Source of the DNA: Firmicutes bacterium UBA3553
Lineage (GTDB): Bacteria; Bacillota; Clostridia; Tissierellales; Sedimentibacteraceae
DNA length: 64,000 bases
NCBI GenBank assembly: GCA_002381185.1
Contig: DFOA01000036.1
Coordinates: 11,653-75,652, forward strand
Direction: 5' to 3'
The notes under the pieces are model-generated. The model did no database searches and had not been told where the DNA came from. It worked only from the letters and a program-made list of their open reading frames with translations. The position numbers and the translations under genes are program-made. This document shows, one piece after another, positions 7,542-16,129 of this stretch. Position 1 is the first letter of the stretch. Every line of letters begins with the position of its first letter.

Positions 7542-9728
7542 ATGCTGGAAAATATTATTAATCAAATTGAGTCATACAATCCGAATGCGGATATTGCAAT
7601 TGTAGCTAAAGCATACAATTATGCCGAGATGGCACATTCAAATGCACAGACAAGATATTCTGGTGAAAGATATTTCATTCACCCTTATAATGTTGCGCTT
7701 ATTTTAGCTGATTTACATGTTGATGTACAAACAATTGCAGCAGGACTTCTCCATGATGTCGTAGAAGATACAGGCATAACATATGATGATATAAAAAGAG
7801 AATTTGGCGAAGAAATTGCTAACATGGTTGATGGTGTAACAAAGTTAAGCAAGGTTAAATACCGAAACAAGGAAGAGCGCCAGGCCGAATCCTTAAGAAA
7901 AATGATAATAGCAATGTCAAAGGACATCAGAGTTGTTATTATAAAACTGGCTGACCGTCTCCACAACATAAGAACCCTTGAATATATGCCCGGAGAAAAG
8001 CAATATCAGAAGGCTGTAGAAACTATTGAAATATATGCTCCAATAGCTAACCGCTTGGGTATTGCTTCCATTAAATGGGAGTTAGAGGATTTAAGCTTAA
8101 AGTATATAGATCCTGAAGGATACGAGGATTTAGTTCAAAAGGTCCAGGAAAAAAGCGAAAAAAGAAAGGATTACATTTCTCAAATTATATCCACCATTTC
8201 TGAAAAGCTGCTTGATGCCGGTATACCGTCTGAAATAAAGGGAAGACCTAAAAGTTTGTATTCAATTTATAAAAAGATGTATTTCAAGCATAAATCCTTT
8301 GAGCAGATTTATGATTTGATTGCTGTAAGAATAATAGTGGACAGCATTAAAGACTGCTATGGCGCATTAGGAACCGTTCATACTCTTTGGAAGCCCATAC
8401 CTGGCAGATTCAAGGATTATATTGCAATGCCAAAGCCAAATATGTACCAGTCGCTGCATACAACTGTAATAGGACCCGGCGGCGAGCCTTTTGAGATTCA
8501 GATAAGAACTCTTGAAATGCACAGAACTGCTGAATATGGTATCGCAGCCCACTGGAAGTATAAGGAGGGCATCGACGAGCAGACAAACTATGAAGAAAAA
8601 TTAAACTGGCTAAGACAGATGCTTGAGTGGCAGCAGGAAACCAACGACCCTCAGGAATTTATGGAAACCTTAAAAGTAGACTTATATGCCGATGAGGTAT
8701 TTGTTTTTACTCCTAAAGGAGAGGTAGTAAACCTTCCAAGAGGATCAACTCCCATTGACTTTGCCTACAGGGTGCACAGCGCGGTAGGAAACAAGTGTGT
8801 GGGAGCGAAGGTAAACGGAAGGATAGTCCCCATCGATACAAAGCTTAAAACCGGTGATCAGGTTGAAATATTAACTTCGCAGTCAAGTGTCGGACCAAGC
8901 AGGGACTGGCTGAAAATTGCAGCATCAAGCCAGGCTAAATCAAAAATCAGGAAATTTTTCAAGGAAAAAGAAAAAGACTTCAATGTTGAAAAGGGAAAAG
9001 AGCTTGTTGAACGTGAAATAAAGAAACAAGGATTTCAGGTTCCTGATTTATTAAAGGATGACTGGGTTAAGTTTGTTGCGGATAAATACAGCATGTATAC
9101 TGCAAGCAATCTCTATGCCGCTGTAGGAAACGGAGGTATTACAGAAAACCAAATTGTCAACAGACTGAAATTAATATATTTAGAAAAAAATAAAGACAAG
9201 ATTGAGCTTGAAAAGATTGAAAGTCTTGAAAAGAATGCGAGTTTAATCAATAAAGCTCCTTCCAGAATAGAAAAGCATGCATCCGGTGTCATTATTAAAG
9301 GAATAGATAATGTTAAGGTTCGTTTTTCTAAATGCTGTAACCCTGTTCCGGGTGATGCCATAGTAGGTTATATTACCAGAGGCAGGGGTGTTTCGATTCA
9401 TAGAGCAGACTGCACCAATATTCATGATTTAAATGATTCAGAAGATCAAAGATTTATTGAAGTTGAATGGGATACAGGCAAGAAGGCTACATTTTTAAGT
9501 GAGCTTCAAATAAAAGCTCTGGACAGACCAAGACTTTTACAGGAGTTAACAAATCTGTACTCCGAGGCAAAGCTTAATGCGATTTCTCTTAATTTGAGGA
9601 TAAATAAAGAGAAAGTAGCAATAGTGGATATAGGTTTCGAAATAAACGAGACTAAGCAAATTGAAGATCTTATGAAAAAGATTAAAAGATTAGACGGTGT
9701 TTTAGAAGTATACAGAAATAAAAAGTAG
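7542..9728 (+). CDS. relA: Bifunctional (p)ppGpp synthetase/hydrolase, RelA/SpoT (Rel)
   Basis: Stringent-response enzyme of 728 residues, the normal length of the long RSH family. The N-terminal HD hydrolase domain has His47 and His71-Asp72 in LLHDVVEDTG, so hydrolase activity is expected. The synthetase domain follows (KGRPKSLYSIYKKM, then ...YQSLHTTVIG). A TGS domain (VFVFTPKGEVVNLPRG) near residue 385, a zinc-finger/helical region (SKCCNPVPGD) and a C-terminal ACT domain complete it. ATG 7542 follows AATGGAG. Confidence 0.97.
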   Translation: MLENIINQIESYNPNADIAIVAKAYNYAEMAHSNAQTRYSGERYFIHPYNVALILADLHVDVQTIAAGLLHDVVEDTGITYDDIKREFGEEIANMVDGVTKLSKVKYRNKEERQAESLRKMIIAMSKDIRVVIIKLADRLHNIRTLEYMPGEKQYQKAVETIEIYAPIANRLGIASIKWELEDLSLKYIDPEGYEDLVQKVQEKSEKRKDYISQIISTISEKLLDAGIPSEIKGRPKSLYSIYKKMYFKHKSFEQIYDLIAVRIIVDSIKDCYGALGTVHTLWKPIPGRFKDYIAMPKPNMYQSLHTTVIGPGGEPFEIQIRTLEMHRTAEYGIAAHWKYKEGIDEQTNYEEKLNWLRQMLEWQQETNDPQEFMETLKVDLYADEVFVFTPKGEVVNLPRGSTPIDFAYRVHSAVGNKCVGAKVNGRIVPIDTKLKTGDQVEILTSQSSVGPSRDWLKIAASSQAKSKIRKFFKEKEKDFNVEKGKELVEREIKKQGFQVPDLLKDDWVKFVADKYSMYTASNLYAAVGNGGITENQIVNRLKLIYLEKNKDKIELEKIESLEKNASLINKAPSRIEKHASGVIIKGIDNVKVRFSKCCNPVPGDAIVGYITRGRGVSIHRADCTNIHDLNDSEDQRFIEVEWDTGKKATFLSELQIKALDRPRLLQELTNLYSEAKLNAISLNLRINKEKVAIVDIGFEINETKQIEDLMKKIKRLDGVLEVYRNKK

Positions 9729-9751
9729 TATTAGGATAAGCAGGTGGTTAA

Positions 9752-10201
9752 ATGAGAGGCGTAGTGCAGCGTGTTAAGCGTGCAAGTGTATCTGTTGACA
9801 ATAAAATAATAGGTGAAATAGAAAATGGTATCTTGCTCTTACTGGGAGTGGAAAATACCGATGATGAGAAGGATTTGGAATACATGGCTGATAAGGTTCT
9901 GAATTTAAGAATATTCGAAGATGAAAATGGAAAGATGAACAAAAGTCTGACAGATGTGAATGGAGGGCTGCTTGTAATATCTCAGTTCACACTGCTGGGG
10001 GACGCAAGAAAGGGCAGAAGGCCAAGCTTCATACAAGCAGCTGCTCCGGATAAGGCAGTACCCATGTATGAAAGCTTTATTGATAAAATGAAGGAAAAAG
10101 AAATTAAGACCCAGTGCGGCGAATTTGGAGCTGACATGCAGGTTGAGCTTGTAAATGACGGCCCGGTTACAATACTGTTGGACAGTAAAAAGGTATTTTA
10201 G
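9752..10201 (+). CDS. dtd: D-aminoacyl-tRNA deacylase
   Basis: Chiral proofreading enzyme that removes D-amino acids mischarged onto tRNA. The protein is 149 residues with the N-terminal MRGVVQRV start, the SQFTLLGD motif (catalytic Ser-Gln) near residue 78 and the C-terminal NDGPVTILLDS cross-subunit Gly-cisPro motif. It lies 23 bases after relA and 9 before the hydrolase gene, in the usual clostridial order. Confidence 0.97.
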   Translation: MRGVVQRVKRASVSVDNKIIGEIENGILLLLGVENTDDEKDLEYMADKVLNLRIFEDENGKMNKSLTDVNGGLLVISQFTLLGDARKGRRPSFIQAAAPDKAVPMYESFIDKMKEKEIKTQCGEFGADMQVELVNDGPVTILLDSKKVF

Positions 10202-10210
10202 GAGGTTCAG

Positions 10211-10831
10211 ATGATATTTGAGGCAATGACTGTAGGGTCATTTTTATCTAATTGCTACATAGTGGGAGCGGAAACAACAAAAGAAGCGGCAATTATAGAT
10301 CCGGGTGCGGATTTTGTCAGAATAGAAAATGAAATTAAAGAGCTGGGATTGACTCCCAAAATTATTATTTTAACTCACGCACATGGCGACCACATTGGCG
10401 CAGTAAAGGACTTTGTTGAAAAATACGGAACAAAGGTATATATACATAAAGAAGATGCTGAAATGTTAAAAGACGGCAACAAAAATTTCTCTAAAATTTT
10501 GACCGGAAAAAGCATGTCAATAATTCCGGATGTGGAATTAGAGGACAAAGATGAAATAAAACTTGGAGATTTGAATTTTGAAATTATCCATACTCCGGGC
10601 CACACAAGAGGCGGCATATGTATAAAGGTAGAAAACATCATGATGACAGGGGATACCTTGTTTAACAAATCTATTGGCAGGACAGATTTCCCCGGCGGTT
10701 CTTTTGAAGAAATAATCCAATCAATTAAAGAAAAAATTTTTAAATATGATGATGATACTGTCATTTACCCTGGACACAATTCACCTTCTACAATCAAATC
10801 TGAAAAGCTGGGGAATCCCTTCGTAAAGTAA
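10211..10831 (+). CDS. MBL-fold metallo-hydrolase (glyoxalase II-like)
   Basis: 206-residue single-domain metallo-beta-lactamase-fold hydrolase. The zinc ligand signature is THAHGDHIG near residues 55-63, with a second His in HTPGHTRGG and a bridging Asp in MTGDTLF. Similar proteins hydrolyse glutathione or other thioesters, but the substrate cannot be read from sequence. It starts with GGAGGTTCAG-ATG, and its stop codon abuts the ATG of hemZ. Confidence 0.88.
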   Translation: MIFEAMTVGSFLSNCYIVGAETTKEAAIIDPGADFVRIENEIKELGLTPKIIILTHAHGDHIGAVKDFVEKYGTKVYIHKEDAEMLKDGNKNFSKILTGKSMSIIPDVELEDKDEIKLGDLNFEIIHTPGHTRGGICIKVENIMMTGDTLFNKSIGRTDFPGGSFEEIIQSIKEKIFKYDDDTVIYPGHNSPSTIKSEKLGNPFVK

Positions 10832-12310
10832 ATGAAGCTGACATTTTATTTTTCAGGGCATAATTACGAATATGAGTCCAGGAATGACCTCAGGATTTTT
10901 GATTTAAATATTGATTGCGAATTTAAAAGTATTGATGAATTAAATAAAGATGGTCTGTTGTTGATATCAATATTGGAAGAGGAAGGCGGCGTTGCCACGG
11001 GCAAGGCCTGTTTGTATTTAAATAATAATCTGATGTTCAAGTCGGAATATAACAGCAATGAAATTCTTATGGAATGTGAAAATAGCAAGAAGCTAAAGAA
11101 AACCGTTGTTATTAAAGCAATTCACAATGTACTTAAAAACTATTACAATGTGACTCCCGACTATGGAATACTCACAGGTGTAAGAGTAGTTAAAACAATG
11201 ATAACAGCAAGAAAACACCACAAGACAAATGATGAGATAACACGAATATTAAAAGAAACATATGAAGTAACCGATGAAAAGATAAAACTTTTATGGGATA
11301 TTTTAAGTGTTGAAGAAAACTATATCAAGGAAGAACAAAACAATAAAAATTATAATTTATATATTAGTATACCATTTTGTCCTTCTAAATGCAGTTATTG
11401 CTCCTTTACATCTTTCGTAAACTGCAAAGAAGATAAAATTAATGATTACATAGAATCTCTCGTTTATGAAACAGAAGAAACAATAAAAATGGCTATTAAG
11501 AAGGGATTAAATCTCAACACTGTATACATAGGCGGAGGAACGCCCTCAGTATTGAATGAAAATCAAATAAATACAATATTTGGTCCAATAAAAAAATATT
11601 ATGATTTATCCACAATTAAGGAAGTGACCTTTGAAGCGGGTAGACCTGACACATTGACCGAAGAAAAGCTGTCTTGCTTAAAGAAAAATAAGGTGAACCG
11701 CATAAGCATAAATCCTCAGACAATGAATGAGAGAACTCTCAAAGATGTAGGAAGGAACCATACATCTGCAGATATTGCAAGTAAATATGAGCTTGCAAGA
11801 AAAGTCGGATTTGAATGTATAAACATGGACGTGATACTTGGTCTTCCCGGAGAAGATGAAACGGATGTCAAAGACACCATTGCTGAAATTGTAAGATTAA
11901 GACCTGAGAATATTACTGTTCATGCGTTAGCTTACAAAAAGAAGTCTGAGCTTACAAGAGAAAGCGCACAGCTTAATAAGGATTATGAGCTGATAAGAAA
12001 AATGAACAATGTTATATACAAGGAATGCCAGTCTGTCGGGTACAAGCCGTATTATATGTACAGGCAGAAAAATATTAAAGGGAATTCTGAAAATGTAGGG
12101 TTCACACTGCCCGGCAAAGAAAGCATATACAACATGGTTATAATAGAGGAACTGGAATCAATCCTTGCGTGCGGATTAGGAGCATCCAGCAAAATAAAAA
12201 CAGAATGCGGGAGGCATGTCCCTGTTCATAATTTTAAAAGTCTGGAGGAATACAAAAGCCGCATGAAAGAAATAATAGATAAAAAGAATGAACTATTGAA
12301 AATATTATAG
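10832..12310 (+). CDS. hemZ: Oxygen-independent coproporphyrinogen dehydrogenase-like radical SAM protein HemZ
   Basis: 492-residue radical SAM protein. The [4Fe-4S] motif CPSKCSYCSF lies near residues 184-193, followed by the GGGTPS motif and the HemN-family segment INPQTMNERTLKDVGRNH. A ~170-residue N-terminal extension distinguishes HemZ from HemN. It may convert coproporphyrinogen III to protoporphyrinogen IX, although many clostridial HemZ lack other haem genes nearby, as here. The ATG directly follows the previous stop codon with no gap. Confidence 0.88.
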   Translation: MKLTFYFSGHNYEYESRNDLRIFDLNIDCEFKSIDELNKDGLLLISILEEEGGVATGKACLYLNNNLMFKSEYNSNEILMECENSKKLKKTVVIKAIHNVLKNYYNVTPDYGILTGVRVVKTMITARKHHKTNDEITRILKETYEVTDEKIKLLWDILSVEENYIKEEQNNKNYNLYISIPFCPSKCSYCSFTSFVNCKEDKINDYIESLVYETEETIKMAIKKGLNLNTVYIGGGTPSVLNENQINTIFGPIKKYYDLSTIKEVTFEAGRPDTLTEEKLSCLKKNKVNRISINPQTMNERTLKDVGRNHTSADIASKYELARKVGFECINMDVILGLPGEDETDVKDTIAEIVRLRPENITVHALAYKKKSELTRESAQLNKDYELIRKMNNVIYKECQSVGYKPYYMYRQKNIKGNSENVGFTLPGKESIYNMVIIEELESILACGLGASSKIKTECGRHVPVHNFKSLEEYKSRMKEIIDKKNELLKIL

Positions 12311-12319
12311 GAAGGTACT

Positions 12320-12580
12320 ATGAAAAAGGTAAAAGCATTTTATTTAGAAAACTGCCCGCACTGCAAACGTGCATTTAAAATGATAGAAGTACTGAAGGCT
12401 AAAAATCCGAAATATTCAGGCATTGAGATAGAATATATCGATGAATCAATGCACGTTCAAGCTGCAAATGCTCATGACTATTACTTTGTTCCGACATTTT
12501 ATGTTGATGATGTAAAGGTTCATGAAGGTGTTCCTACATTTGAAAAAATAGAAGATGTACTTATAAAAGCTATAAGTTAA
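12320..12580 (+). CDS. Glutaredoxin/thioredoxin-like thiol-disulfide protein
   Basis: 86 residues forming a minimal thioredoxin fold. The redox motif CPHC occurs at Cys12-Cys15, and the cis-proline segment YFVPTFYVDDVKVHEG follows. Probably a cytoplasmic dithiol oxidoreductase reduced by a thioredoxin reductase encoded elsewhere. ATG 12320 has a GGAAGGTACT site 9 bases after hemZ. A strong bidirectional terminator follows and ends the backbone operon. Confidence 0.82.
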   Translation: MKKVKAFYLENCPHCKRAFKMIEVLKAKNPKYSGIEIEYIDESMHVQAANAHDYYFVPTFYVDDVKVHEGVPTFEKIEDVLIKAIS

Positions 12581-12589
12581 CAAAAAGAA

Positions 12590-12630
12590 GGACGGTAATT
12601 ACGTTGAAAAGTTCAATGTAATTACCGTCC
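12590..12630. terminator. Bidirectional intrinsic terminator
   Basis: A 13-bp stem (GGACGGTAATTAC against GTAATTACCGTCC) sits between the convergent glutaredoxin-like and DUF1622 genes. A-rich sequence lies on the left and T-rich sequence on the right, so it can serve both strands. Confidence 0.85.
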
Positions 12631-12645
12631 ATGTTGTTTTTGAAG

Positions 12646-13059
12646 TTATACTTCATGTGAGGAAGTATCCTCGATATCCTCGTTTGATTTGTTTTTGCTG
12701 AATATATTTGTCTTTTTTAAGTGAGAAAGATGATTGCAGCGCTTTGAATCAGATTCAATTTCCCAGTGTATGATTAATGTCAGTGCCGCCCTCAAAACTA
12801 CAATTGAAGCAAGGATTAGCAACTCTTCCTTGGTTCTGATAATAAGAGTCTTAAGGATTTCGGCACCAAGTTTAAATTCCAGTGCCATAGCAAGAGCCTG
12901 TGAGAACTCAATTTTAATAGTTTCATCTGAAAATCTAAAAAATCGAACTGCATATTTAAAAAACGCCTTAAGTGCTGAATAGGCCACAATAAACACTCCG
13001 ATTAATTCCAGAATATGTGCAATATTTGGGACTATATATTCAATTAAATGTTCTAGCAT
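12646..13059 (-). CDS. DUF1622 family membrane protein
   Basis: 137 residues. Three hydrophobic helices (about 10-35, 50-64 and 74-95) carry the family-like stretch FSDETIKIEFSQALAMALEFKLGAEILKT split across helices. The C-terminal tail of ~35 residues is charged and rich in Ser, Asn and Glu. ATG 13059 follows a GGAGG site on the minus strand. Function of the family is unknown. It is a single-gene unit convergent with the backbone operon. Confidence 0.8.
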   Translation of the reverse strand: MLEHLIEYIVPNIAHILELIGVFIVAYSALKAFFKYAVRFFRFSDETIKIEFSQALAMALEFKLGAEILKTLIIRTKEELLILASIVVLRAALTLIIHWEIESDSKRCNHLSHLKKTNIFSKNKSNEDIEDTSSHEV

Positions 13060-13233
13060 ACTTCCTCCAAATAAAATTATAATTAAAACATTTTATTAAT
13101 ATTATAGTAGGTTTCATATCTTATGTCAAACATACAGACGCATGATTGCATGGTAAATAATTACAACTATTATTATAATTTTATGACATAATGTACAAGT
13201 TTAATTATATATATGAAATAAGGGGTGAAGGAT

Positions 13234-14052
13234 ATGATTATATATATAAGAAAAAAAAGTATCGGGCTTGTGCTGGGCTGTGTTGTTCTTTTATTTGCTT
13301 GTCTTTTTGGCTATGAAGCAATGTCTAATTTTTCAGTAACTGTTTCCACTGAAATTACAAACTGGGGATTAAGCTTCAGGGAAAACGGCAAAGCACCTGT
13401 TGGGAATGCCACAGCAAGGGCATTAAAAGAATACAATGCATATTATGTGGGTGATGATGATGAGAAAGTAATTTACTTGACCTTCGACGCGGGATTTGAA
13501 AACGGTTATACCGAAAAGATACTTGATACATTGAAAAAACATGATGTTAAGGCCGCATTTTTTTTAGTGGGACATTATCTGGAGGAAGAACCTCTGATTG
13601 TAAAGCGAATGGTTGAAGAAGGGCACATTGTCGGAAACCATACCTACCATCATCCTGACATGTCAAAAATATCAGATATGGAATCCTTTAAAAAGGAACT
13701 GGTATCAATGGAGGAACTTTATAAGCAGATTACCGGGCAGGATTTATCGAAGTACTACAGACCTCCTCAGGGAAAATTTAATGAGAATAATCTTATTATG
13801 GCAAATGATCTTGGATACAAAACAATATTCTGGAGTCTTGCTTATGTTGACTGGTACACTGACAAGCAGCCCACTAAGGAACAGGCTTTTAATAAGCTGG
13901 TACCAAGAATCCATCCTGGAGCAGTACTACTATTACACAGTACTTCAAAAACAAATTCTGAAATTTTGGATGAACTTTTGACGAAGTATAAAGAAGAAGG
14001 ATACATATTTAAAACTCTTGATGACTTAACAGGAACAGTACGAACTGAATAA
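13234..14052 (+). CDS. pdaA: Polysaccharide deacetylase, PdaA-like (muramic delta-lactam synthesis)
   Basis: 272-residue membrane-anchored NodB-fold deacetylase. A basic N-terminus and hydrophobic helix (about 8-27) form an uncleaved signal or anchor. The NodB motifs are LTFDAGFENGYT (catalytic Asp; PdaA-type variant), HTYHHPDMS (zinc His pair), RPPQGKFNENN and the C-terminal LLLHS. In spore formers PdaA N-deacetylates muramic acid during cortex synthesis. ATG 13234 is chosen over GTG 13225 because AAGGGGTG lies 7 bases upstream. A strong terminator follows. Confidence 0.88.
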   Translation: MIIYIRKKSIGLVLGCVVLLFACLFGYEAMSNFSVTVSTEITNWGLSFRENGKAPVGNATARALKEYNAYYVGDDDEKVIYLTFDAGFENGYTEKILDTLKKHDVKAAFFLVGHYLEEEPLIVKRMVEEGHIVGNHTYHHPDMSKISDMESFKKELVSMEELYKQITGQDLSKYYRPPQGKFNENNLIMANDLGYKTIFWSLAYVDWYTDKQPTKEQAFNKLVPRIHPGAVLLLHSTSKTNSEILDELLTKYKEEGYIFKTLDDLTGTVRTE

Positions 14053-14068
14053 TGATTTACAAAAAATT

Positions 14069-14107
14069 AAAGAATGCCGCACTAAAAGGTATAGTGCGGC
14101 ATTCTTT
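14069..14107 (+). terminator. Intrinsic terminator after pdaA
   Basis: A 14-bp perfect stem (AGAATGCCGCACTA against TAGTGCGGCATTCT) with a 7-base loop and a TTT end, flanked by an A-rich left side. Confidence 0.88.
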
Positions 14108-14488
14108 ACAGCACTACGTCATTACGTATGACTAGGCGCAATTTTTGTGAGCGGCAGAATCAAATAAATAGAAAATGAAGGTTATGATTAATTATGCAAA
14201 ACTTTAAGTAATACATGCATTCTTTAAAGTATGTTGGAAATAAATAATGTGTCGAGAAATTAACATTTGCTAATATTAAGTTAATATTTACTAATATTGA
14301 ACTGTAAAATAAAATGCAGAGGAAATTCAAAATCAGGTGGATTAAACCGTTATATCATTGAAAATATAGCGTTTGTTTGATATTTTTATATTGAATTAGT
14401 TCTTAAGTTGTGTTAGAATCATAAAATGTAATATGTTAATTAATTAATTTACAAAGGTAAGTTGATAGGAAATGGAGGGATTAAAAGT
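14108..14488. other. Intergenic region upstream of the AOR cluster
   Basis: About 380 bases without a convincing gene. It contains a 17-base palindrome, AATATTAAGTTAATATT at 14272-14288, followed by a related ACTAATATTGAA. An AT-rich stretch with a TTAGAAT element lies near 14410-14420 and could be the promoter. A GGAGGG site leads into the gene at 14489. I see no known riboswitch or tRNA here. Confidence 0.5.
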
Positions 14489-15112
14489 ATGAATGATGAA
14501 TTTATTGAAGATGAATCAACTAAGGAAGAAATTGAGTCAGATTATAGTCCCGACAATGAAGACACCTTAGAACAAGTCCAGGATAAAGCAGCACTTATAG
14601 GTATTTTTATCAGAGATAAATCATATGAAGGTATTTTAGTAAATGCAGAAGATTTGTTGGACGAGCCTTTATCGTTAGAAGTAGATGAAGTATTGCCAAT
14701 GATTGATGAACTTAAGTCAAGGGAAGAGTTTTCTGATATTTGTATAGTCAACGGAGCAGAAAAGATATATATGTTCTCAGAGAATTATATGACTAAGAAC
14801 TATTCAAAAATGATGATTTTGGTAGAAGAAAAAGATTTGTTTAAAACTATAGCCGAAACAGTCAGAGAAGAATCAAGACTATATCCGAGGCCTACTGATG
14901 TGAGATTATTCGGCAAAGCTCCTTTTAAACTGCCAAAGGAAGAGTTTTACAAAGTCTATGAGCAGCTTAAAAAGAAAGAAGAATATAGTGATATTCAAGA
15001 AACCAGAGCTTCAAACAATGCTTTATATCTTTACTCTGACAAGTTTTTGAAGAAGGCACACGCTGCTTCTCTTGCTGAGTGGATAGAGGTGGAGGCTGAA
15101 CAAAATCCATAG
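14489..15112 (+). CDS. Internally duplicated acidic protein of AOR cluster (possible YdhW counterpart)
   Basis: 207-residue soluble, acidic protein of no family I recognise with certainty. Residues ~55-115 and ~135-195 are two copies of one unit: a P-L/F-x-L segment, a helix ending in the paired LKSREEFSDI and LKKKEEYSDI, then a beta-like KIYMFSENY or ALYLYSDKF and a final helix. Length and position beside a YdhV-like oxidoreductase and YdhY-like ferredoxin recall E. coli YdhW (about 215 residues), whose role is unknown. That equivalence is inference. ATG 14489 has an ATGGAGGG site. The first ~35 residues look disordered. Confidence 0.65.
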   Translation: MNDEFIEDESTKEEIESDYSPDNEDTLEQVQDKAALIGIFIRDKSYEGILVNAEDLLDEPLSLEVDEVLPMIDELKSREEFSDICIVNGAEKIYMFSENYMTKNYSKMMILVEEKDLFKTIAETVREESRLYPRPTDVRLFGKAPFKLPKEEFYKVYEQLKKKEEYSDIQETRASNNALYLYSDKFLKKAHAASLAEWIEVEAEQNP

Positions 15113-15159
15113 ATTTGTTATTAATAACAATATAAATTACTAATGAAAGGAGAAACATT

Positions 15160-15339
15160 ATGGGAAAAATAGGTGCAGGTGAACTTGTTATAGTTTTAAT
15201 TATTGCCTTAGTAATATTTGGACCTTCAAAGCTGCCTGAAATAGGAAAAGCATTTGGAAAATCCATAAGAGAATTTAAAGATAGTGTGAATAAGGCTGAT
15301 GATGAGCCGGTAGAAAAAGATTCATATAAAGAAGATTAA
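15160..15339 (+). CDS. tatA: Twin-arginine translocase subunit TatA (first copy)
   Basis: 59-residue TatA/E protein. A single N-terminal transmembrane helix (ELVIVLIIALVIF) is followed by the hallmark FGPSKLPEIGKAFGKSIREF hinge and amphipathic helix, then a short acidic tail. TatA multimers form the Tat translocation path. ATG 15160 follows GAAAGGAG. It sits 56 bases before the gene for a protein with a Tat signal. No tatC is in the window, so TatC must come from elsewhere. Confidence 0.93.
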   Translation: MGKIGAGELVIVLIIALVIFGPSKLPEIGKAFGKSIREFKDSVNKADDEPVEKDSYKED

Positions 15340-15395
15340 AGGCATATTCATCTTTTTATCAGAGATAAAATATATATTTTAAAGGGAGAGTTATC

Positions 15396-16076
15396 ATGTT
15401 TGAGAGAGAGATTGAAGATTTTATCGAGAAAATCAGAACAAGACGCGAATTTTTGAAAATGAGCGGTAAAGGGATTGCAGGTATCACAGTTGCAACCTCA
15501 GTTTTGAATCTAATGGGATGCTCACAGGCTGAACCGGCAGATAGTGAAAAATCACCTGAAGTTACAGCTTTTGTAATTCCTGCGGGACTTCTGGTTGCAG
15601 AGCCAAACAGATGTACAGGATGTCAAAGATGTGAGATGGTCTGTACAGTAACAAATGACGAAAAGATTCACCCATTAATTTCCAGAGTGAAAATTGCAAG
15701 AAATTTCAATTACGGAAAAGAACTTACAGAAAATTATCGTTTTGAAAATGGTTATTTTGGTAATTTCTTAATGACACCAGAAACATGCCGTCAGTGCGAA
15801 GACGCTAAATGTGCGGCTGCATGTCCACAAAAAGCTATCAGCCAGAATGATACTACTAAGGCCTGGACAGTAGACGAAAGCAAATGCGTAGGATGTGGTG
15901 CCTGCGTACAAGCATGTCCATGGAATATGCCTACTATTGATCCTGAGACAAGCAAATCAACAAAGTGTGTTTTATGCGGAGCTTGTGCTGACAATTGCAT
16001 AACAGGAGCATTGAAAATCATACCATGGGAGAAAATGGAGGCTATGTTGAGAAGAAAAGGATACAGATTTTCATAA
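15396..16076 (+). CDS. Tat-exported 4x[4Fe-4S] ferredoxin-like subunit (YdhY/BamC-like), possible lipoprotein
   Basis: 226-residue electron-transfer protein. The twin-arginine signal is TRREFLKM (Arg16-Arg17), followed by a hydrophobic stretch and NLMGCS, where Cys42 could be a lipobox cysteine. The mature part has four cysteine sets: CTGCQRCEMVC, CRQCEDAKCAAACP, CVGCGACVQACP and CVLCGACADNC, enough for four [4Fe-4S] clusters as in NrfC/HycB-like subunits. ATG 15396 follows AAGGGAGAG. Its neighbour AOR has no signal, so the two may be exported together or meet at the membrane (inference). Confidence 0.88.
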   Translation: MFEREIEDFIEKIRTRREFLKMSGKGIAGITVATSVLNLMGCSQAEPADSEKSPEVTAFVIPAGLLVAEPNRCTGCQRCEMVCTVTNDEKIHPLISRVKIARNFNYGKELTENYRFENGYFGNFLMTPETCRQCEDAKCAAACPQKAISQNDTTKAWTVDESKCVGCGACVQACPWNMPTIDPETSKSTKCVLCGACADNCITGALKIIPWEKMEAMLRRKGYRFS

Positions 16077-16129
16077 TACATACGCTTAATTACTATTATA
16101 ATATGAAATTTGATTTGGAGGAAGAATAA

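Noticed and set aside
12320..12580. Selenocysteine in the glutaredoxin-like protein
   Set aside because: Its redox motif is CPHC with ordinary Cys codons and no in-frame TGA.
14108..14488. Possible molybdenum/tungsten cofactor riboswitch before the AOR cluster
   Set aside because: No conserved Moco-motif structure could be drawn; only AT-rich palindromes are visible.
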